Assembly (NCBI GenBank): GCA_949152475.1
Contig: OX424564.1
Location: 31,742,165-31,806,164 of the forward strand
From: Terebella lapidaria
Taxonomy: Eukaryota > Annelida > Polychaeta > Terebellida > Terebellidae
Reading direction: 5' to 3'
DNA length: 64,000 nt
A program made the position numbers and the translations under genes. The stretch's first letter is position 1. Every line of letters begins with the position of its first letter. The notes below the pieces were generated by a model, which made no database searches, was not told the origin of the DNA, and saw only the letters and a program-made list of their open reading frames with translations. Shown piece after piece: positions 46,021 to 58,776 of this stretch.

Positions 46021-46689
46021 CCAGAAGTCTTTGCTTGTCTCTGGTAAAATATGAATATGACACACGCAGTTTTGAATAATTCAAGACAGACATCCGCGCA
46101 AATATATATGCAAATAAAGACTCAATTCCCGTATTTATTTGTGAACAATATTCCAACCATTAACAATGCGGATAGCAGATTTTATCTCGGGTTAGCTTAG
46201 TGGGTAGCAAAATCCTGTCTACAGGTATAATGACCACTTGATTTAGACAATATTTTCCTTTGAATAATTTAAGGTTCTGTTGATACTTATTGCGTTTGGC
46301 AAATGACATTGGCACGTTTAAACCGTGTGGATATTTTCCCTAGACCACGTGAATGCCAAACAATATACAAAAAAAACTTTACAAATCTACTAGCATTCAG
46401 TAGATTCATACATAATACTTGTTTTTCAGAAGTTTGAAGGTGATTGGCCAATGGTCAATAGAAATTGTTCATTTATTAATACACACGAAGTGTAGTGACG
46501 ATTTACCCTAATCATCTTGAATTCGATATTTTCACATATATTGATGGTTATATTTGCCTTTGACATTGATCTTTTCTCGCCTAGAAATTTGCATTTCTTG
46601 GAAATTTTTGCGGACGTGTCTTTTATCACGTTATTGACAAAACTGTCCGGTTTTCTCCCCCAAAATTTCCTCAGTATTCTCTCACTTAT

Positions 46690-49600
46690 ATAGGATATTG
46701 ACAACATGTATGGCATTTGTATTATGGATATTCCCTATGCATGTATACAACTCCGATGATAGAAGAACATTTCAATGCTGACAGCTCAACGGCTATAACT
46801 TGAAAGAACGCCTTTGAAAATAAACAAGACAGTAATCGTGTATGTAAATATTTAATAATAATGCAAGGGTCATCACTTATCTGTCGATATTAGGTAGGTA
46901 TATTCAGGGGATTGACCGCTTCCAGTTCAATAACCCTGTTATTGGCCATTCTCATGACTGTTTGGGAATAGCAGTTCTGTTCTCTTTCAGGACAATGACA
47001 TTATTATGGTACGAAACACTTGAATATTCATGAAGTCTGAAACATTGTAGACTTCATTCGGTGGCAACTATAACACAGTCAATGATAATATTTTATAGTT
47101 ACTCAGCTTGCCAAAATAACACAATTTCTTGAAGATACGTGTAAGGAATATGTGTCAGACTTTTTCTTTGCCTAATACGATCAATTTTGCGAAATATAAC
47201 TTGTTTACTGTTGTTTTCTCAACCATCGTAACATTTTGACGTATCCATCTGTGGAAATCCGAATGTCCATAAATGATGTAGAAAAAATTATACACAAATA
47301 TACATATTTATAAAAAGTATAAATAAGCCGAATATGCAAAGTCGTTGGTTGCCCAACTATATGCTGCAAACAACAATATCCGGATCCATTGTAGTTTCAC
47401 CATTGAAAGAAGCAAATGAATACTGGATTTCATAAGACCAGCATATCTTGTTGTGTTAGATCGGTAAATCACTGAATATGTAAGTGAGATCCAAATTTTA
47501 CAACAGGAAATTAAGGTCTTTCATCCTGGAAAAGTCTCATTAGACGATTACAATCACGTCATACAGTTATATTCTCAACAGTCATCAGCGTAAGAAGCGT
47601 TTCTCAATAGAGGCAGGAGTAAGAATACACGGATTATCTGAGTGCAACTATATTGTAAAATGCCATTACCCAGACATGTGTATATATAGGGTCTAATTCG
47701 AAAGTCGGGCAAATGTGTGTTTATTTCATAATAAGTGTATAGCTTTTTAGTTTTCAGTAAAAAGGTGAATTAAAATATGAAGAGAGTATCATCGGCCAGA
47801 TATCAAAGAGATAAAAACCGACAGAAAATATTCCACAATGTAAAGCCAATCTTCCCATTCTGTCGACGTTAAATGTTATTTACGGTCGCATAAGAGTCGG
47901 GGAAAACTGATGATGAAAACAAAGATAGGAAAGAAAAGAAACAGTGCAAGGGGCACGTCTACCTTTGATTACTTTGATCAATGTCATTTTTCCTGACATT
48001 TCTGATTCCCGCGGTTTCTCCGTCGTCATATTCCCGCCTAAATCCCAGCATGCAACGCGGACGTGTCGTCTGCAATTTTCCCCCTAATTTGACGAACGGA
48101 AACCGGCGTAGCAGCCGTCCAAACATTATAATACCTTGTCCAAGCCCAGAGCGGCACCATGCTTTACAAGTCTAATACGCGTGTAATTCTTGTCTGACAG
48201 CCAGCGGAATATTTACCTCATATTTCGTTACTTTCTCCCCGCCCAGCGAAGTCAATCTAAATGTGAATCCCAGTGGCACTCCTGTGGAAGAAGTGCGCTC
48301 CTACCGCTCGCCAAAGCCACAGGAAAGCCAAGTTAAGCCAATATTCCTGCTGTTTTCTACCCCAACTAACTACAACCTCGCCCAGTGTCTACCTCGGACG
48401 TCCATCTTCATATAAAGTTGACAGTTCTGGGCGTTCGCTAATAAAAGGTTTCACCTCTATTTTATTGTGAAGATCATTACCGTTGTTCCACACGTTTGGG
48501 ACACCCCGTAGACAGGCGAAATTTGGGGTGAGTGAAGTGTAGGGGGGAATACCCGCCCCTCCAGGGCGACAACGTCATTTCGCAAGCAGAAAGACGCGCA
48601 CAAAAGTCATTTTATTCTGCGTGCTCATCAAACGAGGGGTGTTAATGGTGAAGCCGCGTATAACGAGGTCACACTCACTTTGAATCCACCGAGCACAGGC
48701 GTACAAAAACAATACACTCTGAAAACGCAATAAAAACCAGTTCAGGTGATACCTCGTTTGGAAGTTCTAATAATGACCGCTGCCTTTTGGGGGAAAGATC
48801 ATTGCATTGTCGTGATCAATATGAATCACCTTGACTAGCGTGTTATATTGTGATTTTAAATCTGGGTTCAAGACTTGGCAGTACAAATATCGAATGAAAA
48901 GTCAATGTTCCAACTCAATGGAAATACTGTAATATTAACAATGTTCTCATTTTGAAAAGTTTGGGGGATTGGAATGGGAATAACATGTTTGCTGGTAACA
49001 ACGATAGTTTCATGAACAAATTATACGCGGGTATTATGAGTGTTTCTAATAAAGCATAGATATACCGTAATTACAACGTCCTCTTTTATCGCATTATGTA
49101 TTTAGAATGACAATTCAACAACTCTGCTCAAATATATCCATGTGAATGGACAATGTGTGTATAATATATAGTCAACCACTCGCGGTGCTTGCAAATATTT
49201 ACACATTGTAGTGTTTACACCTACAGGTATACATTTTGACCGATATTTAATTTTTACCTGAGTTTTCAAACGCTTTCACAATATATACGTAGTTCAATAA
49301 CCTGTCGTTGCTTTGCAATACATTCTTGAGTACTAAGTAAAATCGGTTAAGCAAATAAATCTGATGATGGACTCATACCATTATGAAATAAGCTACGTAG
49401 ATCTACACAAATAAGTACATTGGCATATAAAGTCGTTAACTTTTTTTTCGAACGCATGTTTACGATTTCCAGGAAAAAATAAAACAACTAAACAACTCCA
49501 ATGATGTCAGCATGGTCGATTGTGTTGTTATAAAGGTACTAAATAAATTGAATTTGTTATTACATCTATATCAGGTTTTTTGTGGGGGGGGAGTGAAGGG

Positions 49601-51230
49601 GTGGTGAAAGGCACAAATTTTAGTAACATGAAATCGATGGTGAGGTCACATGAAATGTTTACTTTTTATTTCCCATAAACGTACATGTTAATGAGAACAC
49701 ATTTCTCTTTCTCAATAGCAATTTATCTTACTTTACACTGTAATCTCTTCAGGTTTCAATTGTCTTTAATTTTCCTTTCCTTCAAAACCACAGCCCGACC
49801 ATGCACCCCCAACCCCCCATACACTATTTCGAGTGTCCATCCATTCCCCATATATTCCCCTAATATCCAATGCCGTGCGAGCCACGATTCCAACGCGCGA
49901 CAGACAGATATGATCCTTTATTTCATTTGATGATTAAATGGGAGCTGTGATAGGCCGTCCACCGGCGTGCTAAATAGAGCCTTAAATAAAGGAAATCCCA
50001 TGTCTTCTACGACCAAATCTCTCGCTCGAAAGTTGCAGACAACTCGGAGATGATGGATGGTCCGCTGTCCAGTAGTAGTTGGGGCAAAACGATCCATCAA
50101 TTCATCACCTAGTCCTCCCCTCTGGAGGCTTCACACTCAGTTTCCCGCTTCTCCACCTCCCTATATCCCAGGCGGGCAGTCCCATCGTCAATCCATTAAA
50201 ACACATCTTGTCCAACAGTTGTCCAAGATGTCATGGCTCTCTCTCCGTCTACTTTTGTTCAACTCCAACACCCTGCACCCCCCCCCCCCACCCCCACCCC
50301 CCGCCCCCACCCCCCATAAAAGAAAAATTGCTGAAGAGATTTCGTGTACGATGGACAATGTCATGATGGAACGGCTATTATCTATAGTATGCTAGCTACA
50401 GATTTGTCTCAAAATCTCATCCCATGCACTACTTCTAGGACAAGGATACCAAATGTTATTCACTGAAAGAGATGATAAGGTAAAATAGTTTGAATATATA
50501 TACATATATAATTGCCTGGAGATGAAAGTGGAAGACGTAGAATATGGTATATAGTATACCTTAGTCTTACTTCAAGGTGTATGACAAACTAACACAAACA
50601 TTTTTCTAATCTCTATCCGACAGCTTCAAGAGTAGGCCTGTTTTCCCTGCGCACGTTGAGAGTTCTATAGGTGAAACAAAAACCCGCCCTGGAGAAACAA
50701 AACTCGCAATCAACGAGAGAACGTTGAAACAAGGATAGCGTCTCCACCGTGGTTACTCCAGGCTTTTGTTTTTCAAAAGGAAACATGGAAAACAAACTCT
50801 TTCTACACGGGTTAACCCAACCGCTCTCACACCCTTCCCAACTCCAAAATAGGCCCGATATCGAAGACATAATTTTCATTCTTCACAAAGACAGCGAAAA
50901 CCGTGTATTTTGCGAAGTTCGACAGAACTCTTTGACGAACAAAGTGATTGGTGCCTTGCTGTCTTCGGAGCGATATCTATACAGAGAGACAAGACTAAAC
51001 TTGGAACTTTTGATTTTGGTTTCTATTCCCTTAAGCGTTTGTTTTTTGCCCCTTGTCAGATTTGGACGATCCTGTTTAGAACACGACCTCTAGCGTGACC
51101 TACAAATTTTGTGAAGATCCAGTCACGTAGTGCGTTATAGTTTTATTCGGAGTAGAATAACAAACTATTGTAATGTATAAAGTTGAAATTGATTGTCGTG
51201 AAATCGATGCAGACGTAATAATTACAAATT
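46690..51230. other. Duplicated noncoding sequence (copy B)
   Basis: Counterpart of 9,001-13,500, with the low-divergence block at 46,690-48,640 and the more diverged block after it. A very C-rich run with several C6-C11 tracts stands at about 50,278-50,320. Confidence 0.5.
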
Positions 51231-51266
51231 TTGACAACTTAATTTATCCATACTTATATTTATTGT

Positions 51267-52102
51267 TTATTGTTGAAGATATGTAATTCTGACAGAAGAA
51301 ACTCGATTTTTGCAATGCATATATTGAATATCATTCATCGATTCTATAGATCGAGATTGAGTTGTCCGACTGAAGATCAACTTACATGTATTACTGTTTG
51401 TGTTTGCTTGTGGTGTCAATGGTCTGCCATCCCAACACAAATCTTCAAGTTTCACGGTTTTTAATGATGTTGATAGCTCGATGTCAATGATGAAAGGCGA
51501 CTGATTGAATGCTGGAGATATTACACTGTCAAGCGTCTGAGCGGTAAGCGGGTTCAGTCTCAGGCGTTTATCTTCCTGCGTTGTTGGTTTCAGGTCCACA
51601 ATGAGATGTCCGAAGGGCTTGACAGTTGCTCTGTCGAATTCTCGAAGAAAGTTTTGCGGGCAGGCGGGATACATTTGCCTAGCCAGGGTCATGACCTGTT
51701 GCTGGTCAATAAGGTTTCTGAACAGAGTCAAGTGGCAGTTTCTCCTCTGAGTCAGGTCCTTGCTGTAGTAGAGGTTTTGATTCAAGCAGATGACACTCAG
51801 GTTCCTTTGGTGGTTCCCTTCCGTGAACAAGTTCGTGATCCTCGGATCTTCGGAAGACGTGGACATGAGGTCGTCCAGGATGATGATGTTATTTCTTGTA
51901 AGATGAAGTCAGCGTAATTCAGATTTAGAGATAGTCCTTGTATAAACTGCATGCGAGGCCGCACGATAGACCTCATGATGTTGAAGAAGGCTTGCCTTCT
52001 CTTATACAGCCATATAATTTTGGTCGGCGCGTGGAAAATTGATCGTATTCCAAGTGGGATTTCACCCAAATTCTTTTCCTGCACACAGTAGAACCCGAAC
52101 AT
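51267..52102 (-). mobile_element. Polinton-like packaging ATPase fossil (copy B)
   Basis: Copy B counterpart of 13,535-14,262, with the same ATPase parts (NLFTEGNHQRNLSVICLNQN, VMTLARQMYPACPQNF, FGHLIVDLKPTTQ). It is partial and broken. About 130 bp that are absent from copy A are inserted near its 3' end (about 51,280-51,410). Confidence 0.65.
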
Positions 52103-52289
52103 TCAGGGTGAAGGGGTTTTGGAATAACAGGTGGTCCATATAGTTAATAGATTGGTTAGAAAATGGCCTTTCGGTGTGACACTGATTGATTAAACAATGA
52201 TGTGTACCACATGACCCTATGACCTATGATTGATTATACAAGGATGTGTACTTTGTGACCAAATGACCTATTATTGAGAATATCAGTAA

Positions 52290-52500
52290 ACGTTTTGACC
52301 CCTATACCACGTTTTGACATCCCTAGAGAGTATAGGTTAAACGTTATGATGGCCTAGCATTTATCGGGCTCCTTGTGACGCCCCAAGCGAGTATAGGACT
52401 GTTATGACGCCCTCTAACGAATGGCGTATAACCATCATGACGTCACATAACCACCGAAGCCAGAAGTGACGTCATACAACCACATGAAAAACCCTGATCT
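52290..52500. repeat. TTATGAC/TGACGTCA repeats (copy B)
   Basis: Counterpart of 14,440-14,660. Both CRE octamers (52,438-52,445 and 52,467-52,474) are intact. Confidence 0.45.
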
Positions 52501-52930
52501 AAAGTGCTATGTTTACTACTCATTCGTACATGATATTAAGAGTCCTATACTGTATAAATTATTTCGTGTCATTTGTGTGAGAAAAGGTTCAGTATTGGGG
52601 AGTTGAATTCAGAAGTTAGTCTTCTTAATTTCCTGGTAATTCCTAAATTTGTAGCCTATAGGCTGCAAAGGGTATTTTGTATGTTTGTGAATAAAGAGTG
52701 GTAACTCCATCTGTGGTAGAGCCAGGGTTTGATGCACCCACCCATACCCTGGAAATTTGAGGGTGGAAAGTGAAAGATATGATAAAAAAGGGAAAGAACG
52801 AGGGAAAAACAAGGGAAAAGTGAGTTTAGAATGGAAACATTACTACTAGAAATCACTGGATAAAAGAAGGTCACGTTGATTACCTGGATCAAACAATAAC
52901 ATGTGGCGGGATGAGCTGTCACCCTCCTAC

Positions 52931-52982
52931 CTGTTTGTATGTGGTAAAAATCTCGGGGCTGACGCTCCTCGATTTCCGCCAT
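52931..52982 (-). other. Possible short first coding exon (copy B)
   Basis: Counterpart of 15,105-15,156: MAEIEERQPRDFYHIQT followed by the same GTAGGA donor. Compared with A there are three silent changes and two replacements (R to Q, M to I). Confidence 0.25.
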
Positions 52983-53614
52983 ATACAGCCCCTAATCAGG
53001 GGTGTGATATCTACTATGTTCGCACGTCCATTTTTGAACGACACATGTATGGTCCCACATTTCACAGTTTGGCTGCGCACAATAGAAACAAGATAAACTG
53101 TGCACCCTTACATATTGGTTTACTAAGCGATGTCATTATTCAAATCTTTCATTGGATTTCCTGCTGTATCAGCCCAAGTATTGTAGAAAAGCTATTGCGA
53201 ATTTTTGGCAGGGGCTTCTATTCGGTGGATTTGACGGAAAGGAAGGAATCACATTGAATAATAAATTGTTCTGATGAATATATTTGTTACTGATACTTCC
53301 GCAATAAATTTCCGCCAAATAATATGGGCATCACATCCACAAAATTCAATGATAATCAATATTCATTTTGTTATAGTATCACTTTCTTTGGTTTTTTTGT
53401 CAGTACAGAGGCTTCTGTCCTGTCACAGCGAAAACTTCTGCCCATTTCGCATCAAATACTGACGAGTGTATGTATCATACTAGATATAAATGTCTACATA
53501 ATTGATATCTTTCTCCGTTCATACCATTAAACCAACTGAATTCCACATAACTTCAAAGAGTACATTATTCCTTAATTATTGAATATAAAGTCGAAAATAT
53601 TCAACCAGGTCTGA

Positions 53615-53680
53615 ACATGTGGCTACCATTTGATGTTTACTTCAGGTAATATCTCCTGATTCCATGAAGCTGTCGGTTTG
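53615..53680 (+). repeat. Single 66-bp unit, recombinant form (copy B)
   Basis: Has the internal variant of the left member in A (TTTACTTC) and the flank of the right member (CGGTACACTTGC), as expected if the two repeats recombined and the 1,112 bp between them were lost. Confidence 0.85.
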
Positions 53681-53895
53681 CGGTACACTTGCGGTATTTG
53701 TAAGGATTTCATGAGGTGGATATTCCTCTACCAGAGCACCTTGAATTATACTTATCAATCTCAGATTACATAGACATCAGCTTCAATGTGTCATGGTATG
53801 TGTGTCATCATGTGATAGAAGCCATTACGTTCTATCAGCTTTTTATGTTTCATGTCTGAAATTCATACGCTTTCAACACCTGTGCATTCTATCTG

Positions 53896-53901
53896 TTTAT
53901 T
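53896..53901 (-). terminator. Poly(A) signal of trefoil gene, copy B
   Basis: AATAAA on the minus strand, 66 bases past the stop at 53,967-53,969. Confidence 0.65.
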
Positions 53902-53966
53902 CGACAAACAATTTAGCACAGGTCAGGAGTCGATATTGACGACACAGTTGACGCCAAAGCCGATGT

Positions 53967-56900
53967 TTATGGCACTGGCATCTCCAGCTCCCAGCAAAAT
54001 GGAAATCCTGGAGTCTCACAGAAGCAGCATCCCAGACAGTTGCAAGCTTCCATACTGATGCCACTCCAGGCGCCTGGACAGTCAATTCGGGAGCTGTAGT
54101 TCATCATACCCCACAGACAGTCGGGGTCCTCCGCTGCCTCGCCCGAAAAATCGGGGTAAGCTGCAAAGCAAACATACGATTGTGCTTTCAAGTGTGGGTT
54201 CCTTCATAGCGCTATATTATTTATTGAATGTTTATACGTGACTCACTTCCGAACAAGGGATCTGGTTGGTAGCAAAAGTATGTTCCTCTGTGACAATCAT
54301 CCCAGCAACAGCCAGTGGGTTCGTAGCCGTAGTAGTAGTAATAGTAGTAGTAATCATAGAGACACCACTCTTCTTCTCTGCCTGCTTGACCACCACAAAT
54401 TTGTCTCTCACTGGGCCGGACAGTTTTGCAGGCGCAGGCTGAATCAGAACGTCCAACATTTGACGTTACTATTGACGTTATTCACTGCACAAAATGGGAC
54501 TAAAAGCAAGTCGTGGTTGAACAGTCTGTCAAAACAGAACTTAACATAAAATTATGTCAAATATGAAAAAAACTAAGATGTTATAAATTTGATATTTTTC
54601 ATTTACCAATATACTTAAAATGCTGCTTCCCATTTGGACTTTTGAACTTAAATATATACGCCTAGGTTTGTATTGTATTTCATCAAGCTTTCGTATGGAT
54701 TGGAACACTGAAACGCGAAGCATGTGAATTCAATTGAATTTTCCTAAACACGATGGACACGTGATTCTTCCCAATATTTGTTTTTTTTTTCATTTCTAAA
54801 ATCCTATTGAAAAAAGATAAACTATTTGGTCGGGCTTTGTTTTTATTCCAAAATGTTCTATTTTACGTTTGTTTTTGGTATCATCAAAATCTGAATATTG
54901 GTGGTAATAGATTGATACTTACATCCGGTACTTGCTGTTGAGTGGTTGCATACCTAGTCTGTCAGGCGTAGGCCTACTGTAGAAACAACTGTATTTTGCT
55001 GCATATCGCACAAGTCCTTTGTAATTGTGTTTTATTTTGGAATTTCTCATTGGTTTTCATTGATATATCAATTTGTGCGTTGGTTACTTGAATAGAAAAC
55101 AACACGTGTTTTAATATACATATAAATGTTTTCAGTTTGTGTGCATTCAGCTATTATCACCAAGACAACAAAGTTGTGGCTGTATAAATAAAGCCTAAAA
55201 TAAATACAGCTGTTTCCTTTGTATTTTTGTACGGAAGCGTATTAGGGCCACATGACTTTTTTTTCAATTCAATTTGTCGACTTATTATCTCGATAAATCG
55301 AGATATTATCTCGATAAATCGACTTATTATCTCGATAAATCGAGATATTATCTCGATAAATCGACTAAATTATCTTGATAAATCGACTTAATTATCTCGA
55401 TAAATCGACTTAATTATCTCGATTTATCGAGATATTATCTCGATAAATCGACTTAATTATCTCGATTTATCGAGATATTATCTCGATAAATCGACTTATG
55501 TCTTAGGCATTCAAAGTTCAAGTAAAATGGAAATATGTTTAGAGTCATATTATTCATATGTTGAATAGGCTTATGATGGACCATTATAACGTTAAATAAT
55601 GAAAATTACAGACCAAACTACCTAGTTAAAACTATAATGAAGTTACTATATCACTATCTTTTATAAAGATGCAACATGTTCATCAATGAAAATGTTATAA
55701 TTTTTTTAAACAATTCTTTAGCTATTAGACATGGATTGATGTATATTCGTAAGGTTATCTGTAACGGCTTCTTCAATTGTATAGTTTGGTATTATTTCAG
55801 AGATTAATGTAATGACTGTTAATCATTCACTCCATATAGTTTTCAATATGGGTAATCAGTATATTTTCCTTGTCCTATTGTTGCCAAGGTAACCGATGAA
55901 ATGGTATGGCTCGCCTATGGTCGATGCATATTCATTTTACTTGTACTTTAAATGTCTGAGTCCTAAGTCGATTTATCGAGATACTATCTCGATTTATCGA
56001 GATAATTAACTCGATTTATCGAGATAATAACTCGATTTATCGAGATAATATCTCGATTTATCGAGATAATAAGTCGATTTATCGAGATAACTAACTCGAT
56101 TTATCGAGATAATAAGTCGACAAATTGAACTTTAAAAAAACTCATGTGGCCCTAATACGCTTCCGTAATTTTTGAGGTACATGGTAAACAAATTTCTACT
56201 AGGACTTTGGACATCCATAACAATGCAGTCAAGAAAGTGTATGGATATATAAGTACTAAGACGAAATTGGATGATTGGTCAAATGTTAAAGGTTATCAGT
56301 TTGCCTGTGATGTACTGATGACGAAATTTTTTCATGAATGCGAGATTATATAGGAGAGCTTATAATTATTAGTCATACACAACCATAATAAACTTGACAA
56401 GGAATGAGTAAAGACTATCACTGTACCATGATAATGGATTCTAACAAACTTAAGTTCATTAAAACAAAGAAGCCTGAAGAATACAATGGCCTCCCTGTGA
56501 GAAAAGTCAATCATTTGCTCTAATTACTTAACTGGGCCAAGTAGAATACAACATTCACAGGGAGTGTCATGCAGTCAACCATACTGCACCAGACATTGAC
56601 TGTTAAGAGGTCAAATATGTTTCTGAAATTCTTTACACATTAAATTGGCAAGCATATATTCAATGATATAACACTACATCTTCAAAAATATGCCCTGATG
56701 ACTGTGCAGTGACGTTTGAACATACCAAACAAATTAACATAATGTGGAAGAATTGTTTATATGCGCTCTATCGTAAATAAAGGAATGAATGTCCGTGTTG
56801 TAAGTATCAATCTATTACCACAAATACCAGTAGATTTCGATGATGCCAGTAACAAATGTAAACTACGATATTTTGGAAAAGATACAAAGCCTGACCAAAT

Positions 56901-57621
56901 AGTTTATCCAAAGACACACTGGCGTCACCAGTGGAGACACTGTGTGAAATGTAGTTGTTTCTACTGCACACCAGACGGAATTAGTATACAACTGCCCAAC
57001 AACCTATAAAAATAATTTAGAAATCCGAAACAAACCTCTTAGAATAGATGTATCACAAGCACATAGTACCTAATCACAAACCAAAAGGCTACTGAGTTGA
57101 TGTTGCTATTTGCATCAGAGAAGACTGAAATTTAATACTTTGGGTTTCATCGCTCTTATATAACATACCCATCAAGTTGTATGCAACTGAGATGCATGTT
57201 TCTACTACTACTAGATGCATGTATTTTACTACATTTTTGTACTTTCGTACAATTGCAGGGGAACAGTTTCGTATGAAACTATTTGCGAAAATAGTAAACT
57301 TCTGCCGATGAAATAGCCGTGGCGTTGCCAGCCATAAAATAGAAGTGAACGAGGACTACCGGCTCGAAGCAGTAGATATGACTTTCCACGTTAAATAGAA
57401 TTCATTGGTACATTAAACAAAATTCGTATGATCGTCATCACGATCTTGACTCACACTCTCATCCAGAAAAAGTTTGGATTTTGAAATTGTCAGGACCTTG
57501 GTCGAATATCAGCAAAGTAATCACACTTACGGTCAGGGGCTGGTGTAGGAGGATAGTAGTAGGCCCCCACATGGGCGACGACCGCAAGAGCGACACAGCA
57601 GAAGATCAGTCTGGAATCCAT
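53967..57621 (-). CDS. Secreted two-trefoil-domain protein, Tyr-rich (copy B)
   Basis: Exons 57,621-57,531, 54,438-54,247 and 54,160-53,967, the same sizes (91, 192, 194 bp) and phases as copy A. The encoded 158 residues are identical to copy A. The four coding differences are all silent: CTC/CTT and GCA/GCG in exon 1, ACC/ACT and GGC/GGA in exon 2. By contrast the 86-bp intron 2 differs at four sites. Intron 1 is longer than in A because a 938-bp foldback element sits in it (55,230-56,167). The TATA box, start context and poly(A) signal are kept. The function is as for copy A: a secreted extracellular or mucus/matrix protein by family, with its specific role unknown. Confidence 0.85.
55230..56167. 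mobile_element. Foldback MITE with TCGATAAATCGA arrays, B only
   Basis: 938 bp with inverted ends TACGGAAGCGTATTAGGGCC that extend imperfectly for over 60 bp. ATTTTTG is duplicated on both sides (55,223-55,229 and 56,168-56,174), and the single empty site is at 18,507-18,513 in copy A. Each arm carries an array of short units mixing TTATCTCGATAAATCGA and its near-palindromic forms (55,283-55,497 and about 55,963-56,118). The middle 460 bp is AT-rich with no transposase. It lies in intron 1 of the copy B trefoil gene. Superfamily unassigned. Confidence 0.85.
56761..57389 (+). pseudogene. Antisense Cys-rich candidate, disrupted (copy B)
   Basis: The first open stretch (to about 56,983) is identical in protein to copy A, including HWRHQWRHCVKCSCFYC. 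The second putative exon from 57,259 meets a TGA at 57,309-57,311 after NFCR. If the locus is a gene, this copy has lost it; if it is not, the difference is neutral drift. Confidence 0.2.
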
Positions 57622-57676
57622 GGTGACAGGAGTTCTCCGATTCCTCGGCGAATGATTTTAGCAGAGCAAGAGACCC

Positions 57677-57685
57677 ATATATATA
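57677..57685 (-). promoter_or_regulatory. TATA box of trefoil gene, copy B
   Basis: Same TATATATA-type box and spacing to the ATG as in copy A. Confidence 0.6.
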
Positions 57686-57692
57686 CAACTCC

Positions 57693-58770
57693 TGCAGCCA
57701 TCGAGTATCAAAATCACCTCAATTAGCATCGCCGGCTGTTTCCAAAACAATTTTGAAAAGTAATTGTGCTTCTATTTCACAATCTCGTCTCTTACAATTT
57801 TCAGCTACAAATTCAATTTTGTTTTTCAATTGTCTATTAATTTTCAGAACATTCAAGAGTAGCAGCGTAGCAAACATGATTTACAGATGCCGATGATTAC
57901 ATTTCACCTGTGCCTCGTTTTAATCAATAATACACATCATTGTAATCTTGTTTCGTTCACATACCACGGCTCGGCAGTGCATGCAGTGTACAATCATAGA
58001 CGTACAGGTGACATCTCGACATCTAATGTATACTGTTCGAATGACACGCATGATTTTGTCATTACTGTGGAGTCATAACATAGGTACATTCATAGCATCA
58101 TGACACATGTCCAGGAATATCAGGAACTTCGGGATCATTTGTATGAAGTTTGAATCTACACTATGATTTGATCACTTTCAATAATACAACCAATACCATC
58201 ACTCACTACTCTTGAGAGCGTGTACACCTCCTCTATTGAACAGGTAACACTTGTGCCAACATGGAAGAGTTCAAGCCTTCACATGTAATGGTAACTTGAT
58301 TCTAGATGTGAATGGGTTAGGAAATGACATTTTCAGGTGCGTATGCAATAATATGTACCAGAGAACACGGTAGCCCATGTGTGAACGTGGTAGTACCGAG
58401 TGGTTACATGTCTGAATGAGGAATTGAATGTTTCTGTATATTCGAAAGTGCTGGCCTTAGAATGGTTTTTGGAAAAGAAGTATTTCAAGAAGTATTTTAA
58501 AGTCTTTCCAAATGAACGTCACATATGCCTGGTGACATCAGAATTTTTGTTGTTGAAATATACACCACTGTTTAGTAGTTGGATGAATCAAACAATTAGC
58601 AGTACCAGCTGCTGGTTTTCTTTGTTTTGTGAGCAATTTAGCGTTACCTCTGAGTTGATGTAGTTGATGTGTATTGCGACTAAGCTGTAATTTCGTTGCA
58701 CAAGGATATGTAGCATTGAGAATGACAGGATGCCTTCACCAGAAAATCGAATTGGAATTACCGAGAGAAG
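57693..58770. other. 5' flank of trefoil gene, noncoding (copy B)
   Basis: Counterpart of 20,040-21,117 with only a few differences. No gene is supported. Confidence 0.4.
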
Positions 58771-58776
58771 GTCGTC

